From assembly GCF_024539815.1 (NCBI RefSeq), contig NZ_JAHHIU010000008.1, positions 1 through 52,085 of the forward strand: a DNA stretch of 52,085 nt. Reading direction: 5' to 3'. The stretch comes from Streptomyces hayashii. GTDB lineage: Bacteria; Actinomycetota; Actinomycetes; Streptomycetales; Streptomycetaceae. A program made the position numbers and the translations under genes. A model generated the notes under the pieces. The model was not told where the DNA came from. It did no database searches and worked only from the letters and a program-made list of their open reading frames with translations. Below are positions 34,878-42,463 of this stretch, in pieces. Position 1 is the first letter of the stretch; every line of letters starts with the position of its first letter.

Positions 34878-36407
34878 ATGGCAGACGACTACCTCGTACG
34901 CATCGGCAAGCTCATCCGTGACGCCCGTCAGCACCGGGGCTGGACACAGGCGCAGCTGGCCGAAGCGCTCGGAACCAGCCAGAGCGCCGTCAACCGCATC
35001 GAGCGGGGCAATCAAAACATCAGCCTTGAGATGATCGCCCGAATCGGTGAAGCCCTGGACAGTGAGATCGTCTCTCTGGGCTACGCGGGTCCCATGCACC
35101 TGCGTGTCGTGGGCGGGCGCCGGCTGTCCGGCGCGATCGACGTGAAGACCAGCAAGAACGCGTGTGTGGCCCTGCTGTGCGCCTCGCTGCTCAACCGCGG
35201 GCGCACGGTGCTGCGCCGGGTCGCCCGCATCGAAGAGGTCTACCGCCTGCTTGAGGTCCTCAACTCGATCGGCGTGCGGACACGGTGGATCAACGACGGC
35301 GTCGACCTGGAGATCGCGCCGCCGGCCGAGCTGGACATGGCGGCCATCGACGCCGAGGCCGCCGTGCGCACCCGTTCCATCATCATGTTCCTCGGTCCGC
35401 TGCTGCATCGTATGGACCACTTCAAGCTGCCCTACGCGGGAGGCTGCGACCTCGGCACGCGGACCATCGAGCCGCACATGATCGCGCTGCGCCGGTTCGG
35501 GCTGGAGGTCGCGGCGACGGAGGGGCAGTACCACGCAGTCGTCGACCGCGCGATCCGCCCGGACCGGCCGATCGTGCTGACCGAGCGCGGGGACACGGTC
35601 ACGGAGAACGCGCTGCTCGCGGCCGCCCGGTACGACGGCGTAACCGTTATCCGCAACGCTTCTTCGAACTACATGGTCCAGGATCTCTGTTTCTTCCTGG
35701 AGGCGCTCGGCGTCAGGGTCGAGGGCATCGGATCCACGACGCTCACCGTGCACGGTGTGGCGAACATCGACATCGACGTGGACTACTGCCCCTCCGAGGA
35801 CCCGGTCGAGGCGATGAGCCTGCTGGCCGCCGCGGTCGTCACGGAGTCGGAGCTGACGGTGCGCCGGGTGCCGATCGAGTTCCTGGAGATCGAGCTCGCG
35901 GTCCTGGAGGAGATGGGCCTCGACCACGACAGGACGCCGGAGTACCCGGCCGACAACGGCCGCACCCGGCTGGTGGACCTCACGGTCCGGCCCTCCAAGC
36001 TGGAGGCGCCGATCGACAAGATCCACCCGATGCCGTTCCCCGGTCTGAACATCGACAACGTCCCCTTCTTCGCCGCCATCGCGGCCGTCGCGCAGGGCAA
36101 GACCCTCATCCACGACTGGGTCTACGACAACCGCGCGATCTACCTGACGGACCTCAACAGGCTCGGCGGGCGGCTCCAGCTCCTCGATCCGCACCGGGTG
36201 TTGGTCGAGGGGCCGACCCGCTGGCGGGCCGCCGAGATGATGTGTCCGCCGGCCCTGCGCCCGGCGGTGGTCGTGCTGCTGGCGATGATGGCGGCGGAGG
36301 GCACGTCGGTGTTGCGCAACGTGTATGTGATCAACCGCGGTTACGAGGATCTGGCCGAGCGGCTGAACTCGATCGGGGCGCAGATCGAGATCTTCCGGGA
36401 CATCTGA
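34878..36407 (+). CDS. XRE helix-turn-helix / MurA-like fusion (UDP-GlcNAc enolpyruvyl transferase family)
   Basis: A 509-aa fusion. Residues 7-62 are a Cro/C1-type HTH (WTQAQLAEALGTSQSAVNRI). Residues about 74-509 form an EPSP-synthase-like MurA fold: GGRRLSGAIDVKTSKNAC (Lys93 at the MurA Lys22 position) and YAGGCDLGTRTIEPH with Cys190 at the place of MurA Cys115. Active-site residues are therefore kept. This is the second Streptomyces murA-type gene, which I recall as SCO5998 next to aconitase. It may be an enzyme whose expression is sensed by its own HTH, or a regulator that binds a UDP-sugar; sequence alone does not decide. A strong terminator follows. Confidence 0.9.
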   Translation: MADDYLVRIGKLIRDARQHRGWTQAQLAEALGTSQSAVNRIERGNQNISLEMIARIGEALDSEIVSLGYAGPMHLRVVGGRRLSGAIDVKTSKNACVALLCASLLNRGRTVLRRVARIEEVYRLLEVLNSIGVRTRWINDGVDLEIAPPAELDMAAIDAEAAVRTRSIIMFLGPLLHRMDHFKLPYAGGCDLGTRTIEPHMIALRRFGLEVAATEGQYHAVVDRAIRPDRPIVLTERGDTVTENALLAAARYDGVTVIRNASSNYMVQDLCFFLEALGVRVEGIGSTTLTVHGVANIDIDVDYCPSEDPVEAMSLLAAAVVTESELTVRRVPIEFLEIELAVLEEMGLDHDRTPEYPADNGRTRLVDLTVRPSKLEAPIDKIHPMPFPGLNIDNVPFFAAIAAVAQGKTLIHDWVYDNRAIYLTDLNRLGGRLQLLDPHRVLVEGPTRWRAAEMMCPPALRPAVVVLLAMMAAEGTSVLRNVYVINRGYEDLAERLNSIGAQIEIFRDI

Positions 36408-36415
36408 ACGGCGCG

Positions 36416-36449
36416 GTGTCGTGCCCCTTGAAGGCAAGGGGCACGACAC
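36416..36449 (+). terminator. Strong terminator after the HTH-MurA gene
   Basis: A perfect 15-bp stem (GTGTCGTGCCCCTTG and its complement) with a 4-base AAGG loop, 9 bp after the stop codon. It ends the transcript cleanly and separates core genes from the accessory region that follows. Confidence 0.92.
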
Positions 36450-37080
36450 CACAACCCGCCAGCTGACCTGCGGATATCCACCTTCACAACCCTCCATTGA
36501 TCACTGTTGTTTTTCAGCACCTTATGCAACGCACGCGCAAGATGATCTTGAATGGGTGACGACACGTCAGAGACATCTGATTACCCGTCAGCCCTCACGG
36601 AGAGTCGTCGTCGAAGTGGCCTCGCAACGTCCGAGGAGCGGCGGTGACGGTGGCGTCCCACGTCCCCGTCGGCGACCCGCAAGTGCGGTTCGTGTCGATG
36701 CAGTGGCCCACGAAGTATCGGCCCGTGTTCGATCCGCACCTGTACGCGTTGGTCGCGGCGATCCGTACGGCTCGGCCGGACGTCGGTGCAGCCATCCTGA
36801 TAGGGCGAGTAGACATTCATCCAGATCGCGTCCCAGGACGCCCTCCGTGGAAGGCGGCAGCCCTCCAGGCGTCCTGCTGAGGCGGGCCGGACACCTGCCC
36901 CGACATAGCCACGGCCCCGATCTGCGGGTTCCGGCACTTGATCCCCTACACCACCTGGCGGGACCATCTCCAAGATGGAACGGTCTTCGTCTGCTGACGT
37001 TCGAGGCCTCGGGACTTGGCTGCGGCCATGGGCAAGCACCTGAACCAAGCAGGCCTCACAAGGTGAACACCCGGCGATAC
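36450..37080. other. Gene-poor boundary of the accessory island
   Basis: These 631 bp start with a relatively AT-rich stretch (36480-36560) and carry only one short credible ORF (36644-36880). No tRNA, integrase or repeat is visible. Low coding density between a core-gene terminator and the defence-like genes suggests an island junction. Confidence 0.5.
36644..36880 (+). CDS. Hypothetical 78-aa ORF
   Basis: GTG at 36644 with GAGGAG 8 bases upstream opens a frame reading VGDPQVRFVSMQWPTKYRPV then ALVAAIRTARPDVGAAILIG. It ends in an unremarkable basic tail and resembles no family I know. It could be a real small protein or the 5' remnant of a longer gene. Confidence 0.3.
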   Translation: MTVASHVPVGDPQVRFVSMQWPTKYRPVFDPHLYALVAAIRTARPDVGAAILIGRVDIHPDRVPGRPPWKAAALQASC

Positions 37081-37082
37081 GG

Positions 37083-37889
37083 TTATTCCGGGTCCCAGGC
37101 GGCGCTGAAGAGGGCCAGCTCGAGCGCGCCTGGGTCTGCGGGCCAGTCGATAGACGCGGCCGCGAGTCGCTCGTTGGCGGCGTACATCCACCGGAGGTAG
37201 ACGTCGTAACGGTGGGAACTCCAGCCGCTGTCGCGCCAGATCCACTTGGCGATCGCCTCGGACCACTCGTAGCCAACCGCACGTCCAACCTTCGTGGCGT
37301 GCCTGCGCAGGACCCCGGCGAGCACGCTGTCGAGGATCAGGGGACGCGGGCCCTTCACGTCTGGCAGCGCCTGGCCCGCGAAGTAGAGGAATTTGGTGAG
37401 GAACGCCGGACCGAGGCCATCGAGAGTGTTCAGCACCTCGTAGGCTGCGACCGCGCCCTCGTCGACGAGCAGGGACACCGCCTCGGTGAGGACGGCCTCA
37501 GCGCTGGGCTGGGCGAGCACCTGACGAGTGCGGTACGGGCCGTAGCCTGTAACACCGTAGCCCCACACCTGCGTGGCCACGAACGCCTCTGTCCAGCTCT
37601 CGGACTGCTCCGCGGCCCGGACCGCGGCCACGACCTCGGCTCGGCTCACCGAGGCCGAATCGGCCGCCGCCCGGTCGGCAAAGGTGCCGGGCCACGGCGC
37701 TACGACTATCCACTTGGATGGCGTGTACGGGATGCTGTGGGGGCCACACCCGTTCGCGTACCGCTGACCGCGCTCTGGGTCGGCTAGCCACAGCCCCAGT
37801 GACTCCACCGCGCTTTCCGGCAGCAGCAGTTCGACCATCATCTCATCAAGCTTGTCCGCCCGGCTCTGGTCGTACCGCATGGCCAACAT
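37083..37889 (-). CDS. HhH/OGG-fold DNA glycosylase-like protein
   Basis: A 268-aa protein. Residues 152-190 read LNTLDGLGPAFLTKFLYFAG then PRPLILDSVLAGVLR, a helix-hairpin-helix with a following Lys166 and Asp187 at the places of the catalytic Lys/Asp of OGG1-type glycosylases. WPGTFADR and GYGPYR in the N-terminal half fit the 'OGG-fold' family annotated in bacterial accessory regions. It may excise or detect modified bases. ATG 37889 follows GAGGGGG; ATG 37880 is possible. It lies 178 bp after the Hsp70 gene on the same strand, so it could be the last gene of that operon or have its own promoter. Confidence 0.65.
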   Translation of the reverse strand: MLAMRYDQSRADKLDEMMVELLLPESAVESLGLWLADPERGQRYANGCGPHSIPYTPSKWIVVAPWPGTFADRAAADSASVSRAEVVAAVRAAEQSESWTEAFVATQVWGYGVTGYGPYRTRQVLAQPSAEAVLTEAVSLLVDEGAVAAYEVLNTLDGLGPAFLTKFLYFAGQALPDVKGPRPLILDSVLAGVLRRHATKVGRAVGYEWSEAIAKWIWRDSGWSSHRYDVYLRWMYAANERLAAASIDWPADPGALELALFSAAWDPE

Positions 37890-38067
37890 CGCCCCCTCTT
37901 CCTCATCTGACGCGTCATCGTGGCACGACCTACCTGCCCTGATTTCTTTGGCAGCTGTTCTTCCTTGATCGGGAGTTACAGCGAAGAACCCCGTATAGTC
38001 CCGTCGCAGACAGTGGAGCGAACTGCTGGCGCACCCAGGAATTTCCGCCACAGAGCCCAGAGGCTGG

Positions 38068-39828
38068 TCAAAGTCCCCCCGTCACCACTCGCTGCGGCTC
38101 GCCGTTGACCGTTACGGCAGGGTCGGCCTCCACCACGCGCACGGACATGTCGATCGGTGCGGGGCGGGCGTTGGCCGTTTCGGCTGCCGAGCGGTGTCGG
38201 ACGTTGGAGGAGCCGTCGGCGAACGGGCGGACGGTGTGGGCCAAGAGTCGGGTCAGTTCGTCGTCGAGGCCGTGCTGCAGTGGGGTGCCGTCGGGGCCGA
38301 AGGAGTCGATCTCGCGCTCGGCGAGCTGCTTGCCGGTGGCCGCGTGGGTGGCGGTGAACCGCAGGATGCCGCTCTCGTTGTAGCGAAACTTGACCTCGAT
38401 CATGTTCCGGCGGACGTCCTGTTCGCGGGTTGGGAGAGGCACCTCGATGTTGGCCAGGGGGAAGGCACGGTCGCTGTCGGCCGGGTAGCCGACTTCGCCC
38501 TCGATCACCGACACGCGCACGGAGGAAGCGCCCCGCGTGTCCGGGTAGAAGTTGGCCGAACCCTCCGCAGGGAGCGTGGCATTGCGTCGGATGATGGCGC
38601 GGAAGCCCCTCTGCTCGCCCGCGCTCACGGCCGTGCCCAGGTCGTAGCTGGTCACCAGGGAAAAGTCGCTGTCATCGCCGAGTTCGCCGTCGAGGGAGGC
38701 CGCATAGATGGCCGCGCCTCGGGCGACGGCGGTCATGGGTCGGCACAGGCCGCTGTCGACGATGCGGTCGTGGCCGAGGAGCTCGCCCAGAGCCTGACGC
38801 ACCTGGGGGATCTGCGAGGTGCCGCCGATCATCAGTACGGAGTCAATGTCGTCCGGGGTGATGGCCAAGTCTTCCAGGGCCTGCTGGACCGGCTCGAGGG
38901 CGCGGATGATGAGCGGGGTGATCGCCTTGGTGTACTCGGCCGCGGTGATCCTCACCTCACGCCTCGAGATCAAGGGGGCGAGGCCGACCGGGAGGTCGAA
39001 GAAGAGCGCGCCGTCCATCGGCACAGAGGACAGGGCGATCTTCGTCAGCTCGACCGACCGGCGCCACCGGCGTCGTTCGGCCTTGGTGAGCTGGTCCGCG
39101 GTCAGACCCATCTTCTGCTGGATCAGCTGGGCCAGCGCGTTGTCGAACTCCAGGCCTCCGAGGGCGGTGATACCGCGGGAGGTCTGCTCCTCGAAGAGGC
39201 CGTCGTCGTATTCGAGGACTGTGACATCGATGGTGCCGCCGCCCCAGTCGAATACGAGGAAACGGCCAGGGATCGGGACGTCGTGGGCGTACGAGATCGC
39301 AGCCGCGGTGGGCTCGTTGAGCAGGGCCCGAACCTTCACTCCGCCGAGTGCTGCCGCGGCACGGGTGCGGTAGCGGGCGCCGCCTGTGGCATTGGCGGGG
39401 ACGGTGACGACCGCGTCGGAGAGGTCGAGCAGCTGGGCAGAGACGCCTTCCTTCATCCGGCTGAAGAGGGAGGCGGCCGCGACCGTGCTGTGGAACTTCT
39501 CCGAGCCGACCCAGACGTGGTGCTCCTCGAGCTGGGCCGTGACCTCGAGGCCGTCGATGTCGCCGTCCTTATCGGCACCGGAGCGCGTGCCGAGCATGCG
39601 CTTCACTGCGTCGAGCGGCTCGCTCGTGCCGGTCTTCGCCTCCCAGCCGAAGCAGAGGGTGCGCTGGAGGTCGCGGACGGACAGCACGGAGGGGAAGAGC
39701 TGCTCGAACTCGGACATCTGCCACTGGGCGGGCACGTTGTCGCCGTCGACCGGCAGCACTTCGGTGGTGTGCCCGTTCCAGTGGGCCACCACGGAGTTGC
39801 TGGTGCCGAAGTCGATACCGAAAGTCAT
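38068..39828 (-). CDS. Hsp70 (DnaK-like) chaperone, lid-less, in a helicase operon
   Basis: A 586-aa Hsp70. The ATPase domain has all marks: GIDFGTSNS (4-12), VVTVPANA (140), LLNEPTAAAISYA (169-181), VFDWGGGTIDVTVLE (192-206) and MIGGTSQIPQV (333-343). A beta-type substrate domain follows (about 390-550, with LPAEGSANFYPDTRG and NIEVPLPTREQDVRRNMIEV). The alpha-helical lid and EEVD-like tail of DnaK are missing. It is divergent from housekeeping DnaK. ATG 39828 overlaps the stop of the GrpE-like gene (ATGA). As the last gene of a six-gene coupled operon it probably remodels or gates the helicase complex; that role is inference. Confidence 0.93.
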   Translation of the reverse strand: MTFGIDFGTSNSVVAHWNGHTTEVLPVDGDNVPAQWQMSEFEQLFPSVLSVRDLQRTLCFGWEAKTGTSEPLDAVKRMLGTRSGADKDGDIDGLEVTAQLEEHHVWVGSEKFHSTVAAASLFSRMKEGVSAQLLDLSDAVVTVPANATGGARYRTRAAAALGGVKVRALLNEPTAAAISYAHDVPIPGRFLVFDWGGGTIDVTVLEYDDGLFEEQTSRGITALGGLEFDNALAQLIQQKMGLTADQLTKAERRRWRRSVELTKIALSSVPMDGALFFDLPVGLAPLISRREVRITAAEYTKAITPLIIRALEPVQQALEDLAITPDDIDSVLMIGGTSQIPQVRQALGELLGHDRIVDSGLCRPMTAVARGAAIYAASLDGELGDDSDFSLVTSYDLGTAVSAGEQRGFRAIIRRNATLPAEGSANFYPDTRGASSVRVSVIEGEVGYPADSDRAFPLANIEVPLPTREQDVRRNMIEVKFRYNESGILRFTATHAATGKQLAEREIDSFGPDGTPLQHGLDDELTRLLAHTVRPFADGSSNVRHRSAAETANARPAPIDMSVRVVEADPAVTVNGEPQRVVTGGL

Positions 39829-40724
39829 CGCGTTCCCCTCCGCTTCGTCCGGCGGTCCCCGTTTCCTTCAGGACCGGGGCGCGACCCGCCGTTTCGCTGC
39901 CCGTTGCCCCTGTTCTGCTGCTTTTCGGGTTCCTGACCCCGGTGGTACTTCTTCCTCTCCTGCTGTGCAGGAGCCTCCTTCTCAGGCTGCTTCTTCTCAC
40001 CTTCGGCATGGGTTGCTCTACGCCTCTGCCGGGGCGTCATTTCCTCGGGTGGAACCTTGGCAACGGCTCGCAGCCAGCCCCGTTCGACAAGCTTCCCGGA
40101 CTCCTTGTCGACGTAGGCCGGCGCGACGAGTTCAAGGGTGACCGGGCCCTTCTTCATGACACCGGGCGGGTCCTCCACGACGTTGAACAACGACTGATCG
40201 CCCGAGTCACCGACGATCTGCAGGCCAGCCTTCGCCGCCAGGTGGTCGAGGCGGGTCACCACCACCTGCAGGCTCTTCGCATCCAGCGCCTGCCGGTGCA
40301 GGACGGCCAATTGAGCCAAGTGCATCTGGCGTGTACGGACACTCTCCAGCACACCCGCGCGGACTGCTTCGGTGAACTGGGGAAGCACTCGGCGCATCAG
40401 CTCGGCCCGGAAGACGGAGACCAGATCGGCCTCGGTCTCCTTGTCGGCCAGCGCTGCGCCCAGTCTTTCCGTCGCCTGCTCCAACTCTCTCTCCACCACG
40501 GGCAGGAGCGTCTCGTTGACCGACTTCAGGATCGCGGCGGCGTCCAGGCTCCCCGGGATGAAGCCGGGCATGTGGCTCTCAGCGAACCGCCAGGGAGTGG
40601 CCTCGGCCGCCCTTCGCTCCCCACGGTTCCGCGCGCTTCCGCTGTTCGGCCCGCGTCCCCGTTTCCGCTGGGATCCGTCAGGGGAGCGAGAACCACTGTC
40701 GCCTTTACCGGCTCCGTTGCTCAC
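39825..40724 (-). CDS. GrpE-like nucleotide-exchange factor (putative)
   Basis: A 299-aa protein with a basic, disordered N-terminus (1-45), a helical segment (about 60-150) and a compact domain at about 165-235. That domain reads KAGLQIVGDSGDQSLFNVVE, then GPVTLELVAPAYVDKESGK and LVERGWLRAVAK. This pattern (GxxxxGxxGDxxxFxxVE...GxVxExxxPGY...GxxxRxxxVxVAK) follows the beta domain of GrpE. The C-terminal 70 residues are Lys/Arg/Gln-rich, likely nucleic-acid binding. GTG start overlaps the J-like gene stop; its own stop overlaps the Hsp70 start. Order beside Hsp70 strengthens the call, but similarity is weak. Confidence 0.6.
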   Translation of the reverse strand: MSNGAGKGDSGSRSPDGSQRKRGRGPNSGSARNRGERRAAEATPWRFAESHMPGFIPGSLDAAAILKSVNETLLPVVERELEQATERLGAALADKETEADLVSVFRAELMRRVLPQFTEAVRAGVLESVRTRQMHLAQLAVLHRQALDAKSLQVVVTRLDHLAAKAGLQIVGDSGDQSLFNVVEDPPGVMKKGPVTLELVAPAYVDKESGKLVERGWLRAVAKVPPEEMTPRQRRRATHAEGEKKQPEKEAPAQQERKKYHRGQEPEKQQNRGNGQRNGGSRPGPEGNGDRRTKRRGTR

Positions 40725-42463
40725 GATGTGCTGCTCTCTGAGTCTTCAAGGGCTGCGGGGTCTTCAGCAGCCAGGGAAAGGCGTTCTGTCGCCCTGGTGA
40801 TTATTTCTCGGGCCGCCTCGGAGCGAGACCACGCGCGGTCGCTGTCCGTGGGCGGCGCGGTGAGCCTCTGTAGGGGCTCTGGCGGGAGTTCCAGCCGGTG
40901 GCTCGTGCCGGTGGGGTCCTTCCAGCGGTGTGGGGCGAGCGGAACGGCAAACCGGGGTACTTCCTGCTGCTCCCGCTCGGTCTTCTCGATCATGTCCTTG
41001 GCGCCGTTGATCCGGACGCGGCCGCTGTCGTCGAGCTCCTTCCTCAGGGCGCGCCAGGCCTTCTTCCAGTCGTCCGCCCCGTCGGGTACGCCGAGCACCA
41101 AATACGGGTTGAGCGGCTGGTCGCGTTCTCCGAGGGGCCGGCCCTCCAGGAAGCTCCGATTCTTCCGCAGCATGGCCACGGCACCTCCGCCGAGTTGGTC
41201 CCGCACTGGGGGACGGCCTTCGGCATCCTGCTCCAGGAGTTTGAGGGACTCCATCATCTCCTGGCCGACGCGCAGGTAGGCATGGACGTTCTGGGCCTCC
41301 CAGCGCACCGGCTGTGAGTGGTGCCGAAGCCTCGCGGCCATGGTGAGCGCCGCCTTCCTCCGCTGTTCCGCCGTCTCGCCGTCCCCGCGGAGGAGGGCAC
41401 GGTGCATCTGTCGCACGGCCCTGATCAGGGCCCGAACGCCGATCCAGCCGTTGAACCTTTTGTTACTCCCGCTGCGTACACTGGGGTTGATCCGCTCCAG
41501 GAGGACCCACAGCCTCTCGTCGGCGACGAGGTCGTCCGGAATCTCTCCGGTCCGCCGCACCTCGCGCAGGGCATCGAGGATCTTCTGTGTTGGTGGAAGG
41601 AGGTCGGTCCACTCCTCCGCGATGGCCTTGGCGTCGTTGGCCTGCAGTCTCACCAGCAGGCTCCAGTCCTGCGGCCAGTCACGGCCGGGTTCCGTTCCCG
41701 GGCCTGCCTCCCGGCGCTCCCGTTCCAGGGGCCAGGCCAGCAGGTCCATCTCCTCGTCGGTGAGGGACGCCGGGTCCAGGCGGGCACGGAAGTAGGCGGC
41801 ACGGGAGGTGCCGTCGTGGTCGGGGACCGCGCCGATCCACTCCTCATCGATGTAGTCGTCGAGGAGCGGCCGGGGGAGCTTCGCCAGCAGCGCCCTCTGG
41901 CGGGGGGCCGACAGGTTGTTCTCCATCAGGCGACGGTCGTCCTGGTAGATCTGCCACATGCTGCCCAGCTCCCCCAGGAGCGGCAGCGGCTTGTCCTCCA
42001 GCAGGGCGCGGGCGTGGTCGTTGAGCCGGCCGTTGAGGACGTCCAGCCCGTGGTCCTGTGCCATGAGGAGCAGGGAGACACCCTTGACCGGGTCGTCCTG
42101 CCGGGTCGCTGCATCGGCCGCGGCCCGCGCCAGCTTCTGCGCGGAGAGCGTTCCGGTCTCCGCCTTCAGGGCGTCGGGCAGCATAATTTCGGCGAAGGGG
42201 CGGGCGCGCTCCCAGGCCTCCCGGTCGGCGAATCCTTCGGGGACCGGCTGGGGCATGACCGGTTCCGGCTCCGGCTGCTTCTGCGGCGAAAGGACCGGAG
42301 CAGGGCTGCTGGCAGTTTCCGCGAACTGGGGAGCTTCCCCAACGGTCCGGCCTTGGGCGCGGGCCTGGCGGAGGGCGAGGCGGCGGGCGATCTCGCGCTG
42401 CCGCAGCTCCTCCAGGCGGACCTGCTCGTTCTGGCCCGCTCCCAGTGGGATTCCTGCCGTCAT
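40721..42463 (-). CDS. Protein with a degenerate J-like domain
   Basis: A 580-aa protein. Residues 1-75 are charged and Pro-rich. A large helical region follows (LLLMAQDHGLDVLNGRLNDH, WIGVRALIRAVRQMHRALLR). Near 450-495 it reads NPYLVLGVPDGADDWKKAWR then ALRKELDDSGRVRINGAKDM. This is the layout of a J domain (xYxxLGVxxxA, KKAxRxLxxE, INxAxxxL), except that the HPD loop that activates Hsp70 is replaced by DDSG. The helicase stop and this ATG share TGATG. It may be the Hsp70 client adaptor. J-fold assignment is tentative and structure prediction would settle it. Confidence 0.6.
   Translation of the reverse strand: MTAGIPLGAGQNEQVRLEELRQREIARRLALRQARAQGRTVGEAPQFAETASSPAPVLSPQKQPEPEPVMPQPVPEGFADREAWERARPFAEIMLPDALKAETGTLSAQKLARAAADAATRQDDPVKGVSLLLMAQDHGLDVLNGRLNDHARALLEDKPLPLLGELGSMWQIYQDDRRLMENNLSAPRQRALLAKLPRPLLDDYIDEEWIGAVPDHDGTSRAAYFRARLDPASLTDEEMDLLAWPLERERREAGPGTEPGRDWPQDWSLLVRLQANDAKAIAEEWTDLLPPTQKILDALREVRRTGEIPDDLVADERLWVLLERINPSVRSGSNKRFNGWIGVRALIRAVRQMHRALLRGDGETAEQRRKAALTMAARLRHHSQPVRWEAQNVHAYLRVGQEMMESLKLLEQDAEGRPPVRDQLGGGAVAMLRKNRSFLEGRPLGERDQPLNPYLVLGVPDGADDWKKAWRALRKELDDSGRVRINGAKDMIEKTEREQQEVPRFAVPLAPHRWKDPTGTSHRLELPPEPLQRLTAPPTDSDRAWSRSEAAREIITRATERLSLAAEDPAALEDSESSTS

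Noticed and set aside
36450..37080. A tRNA or rRNA gene or integrase site at the island edge
   Set aside because: No cloverleaf, conserved rRNA segment or recombinase gene could be found by eye.
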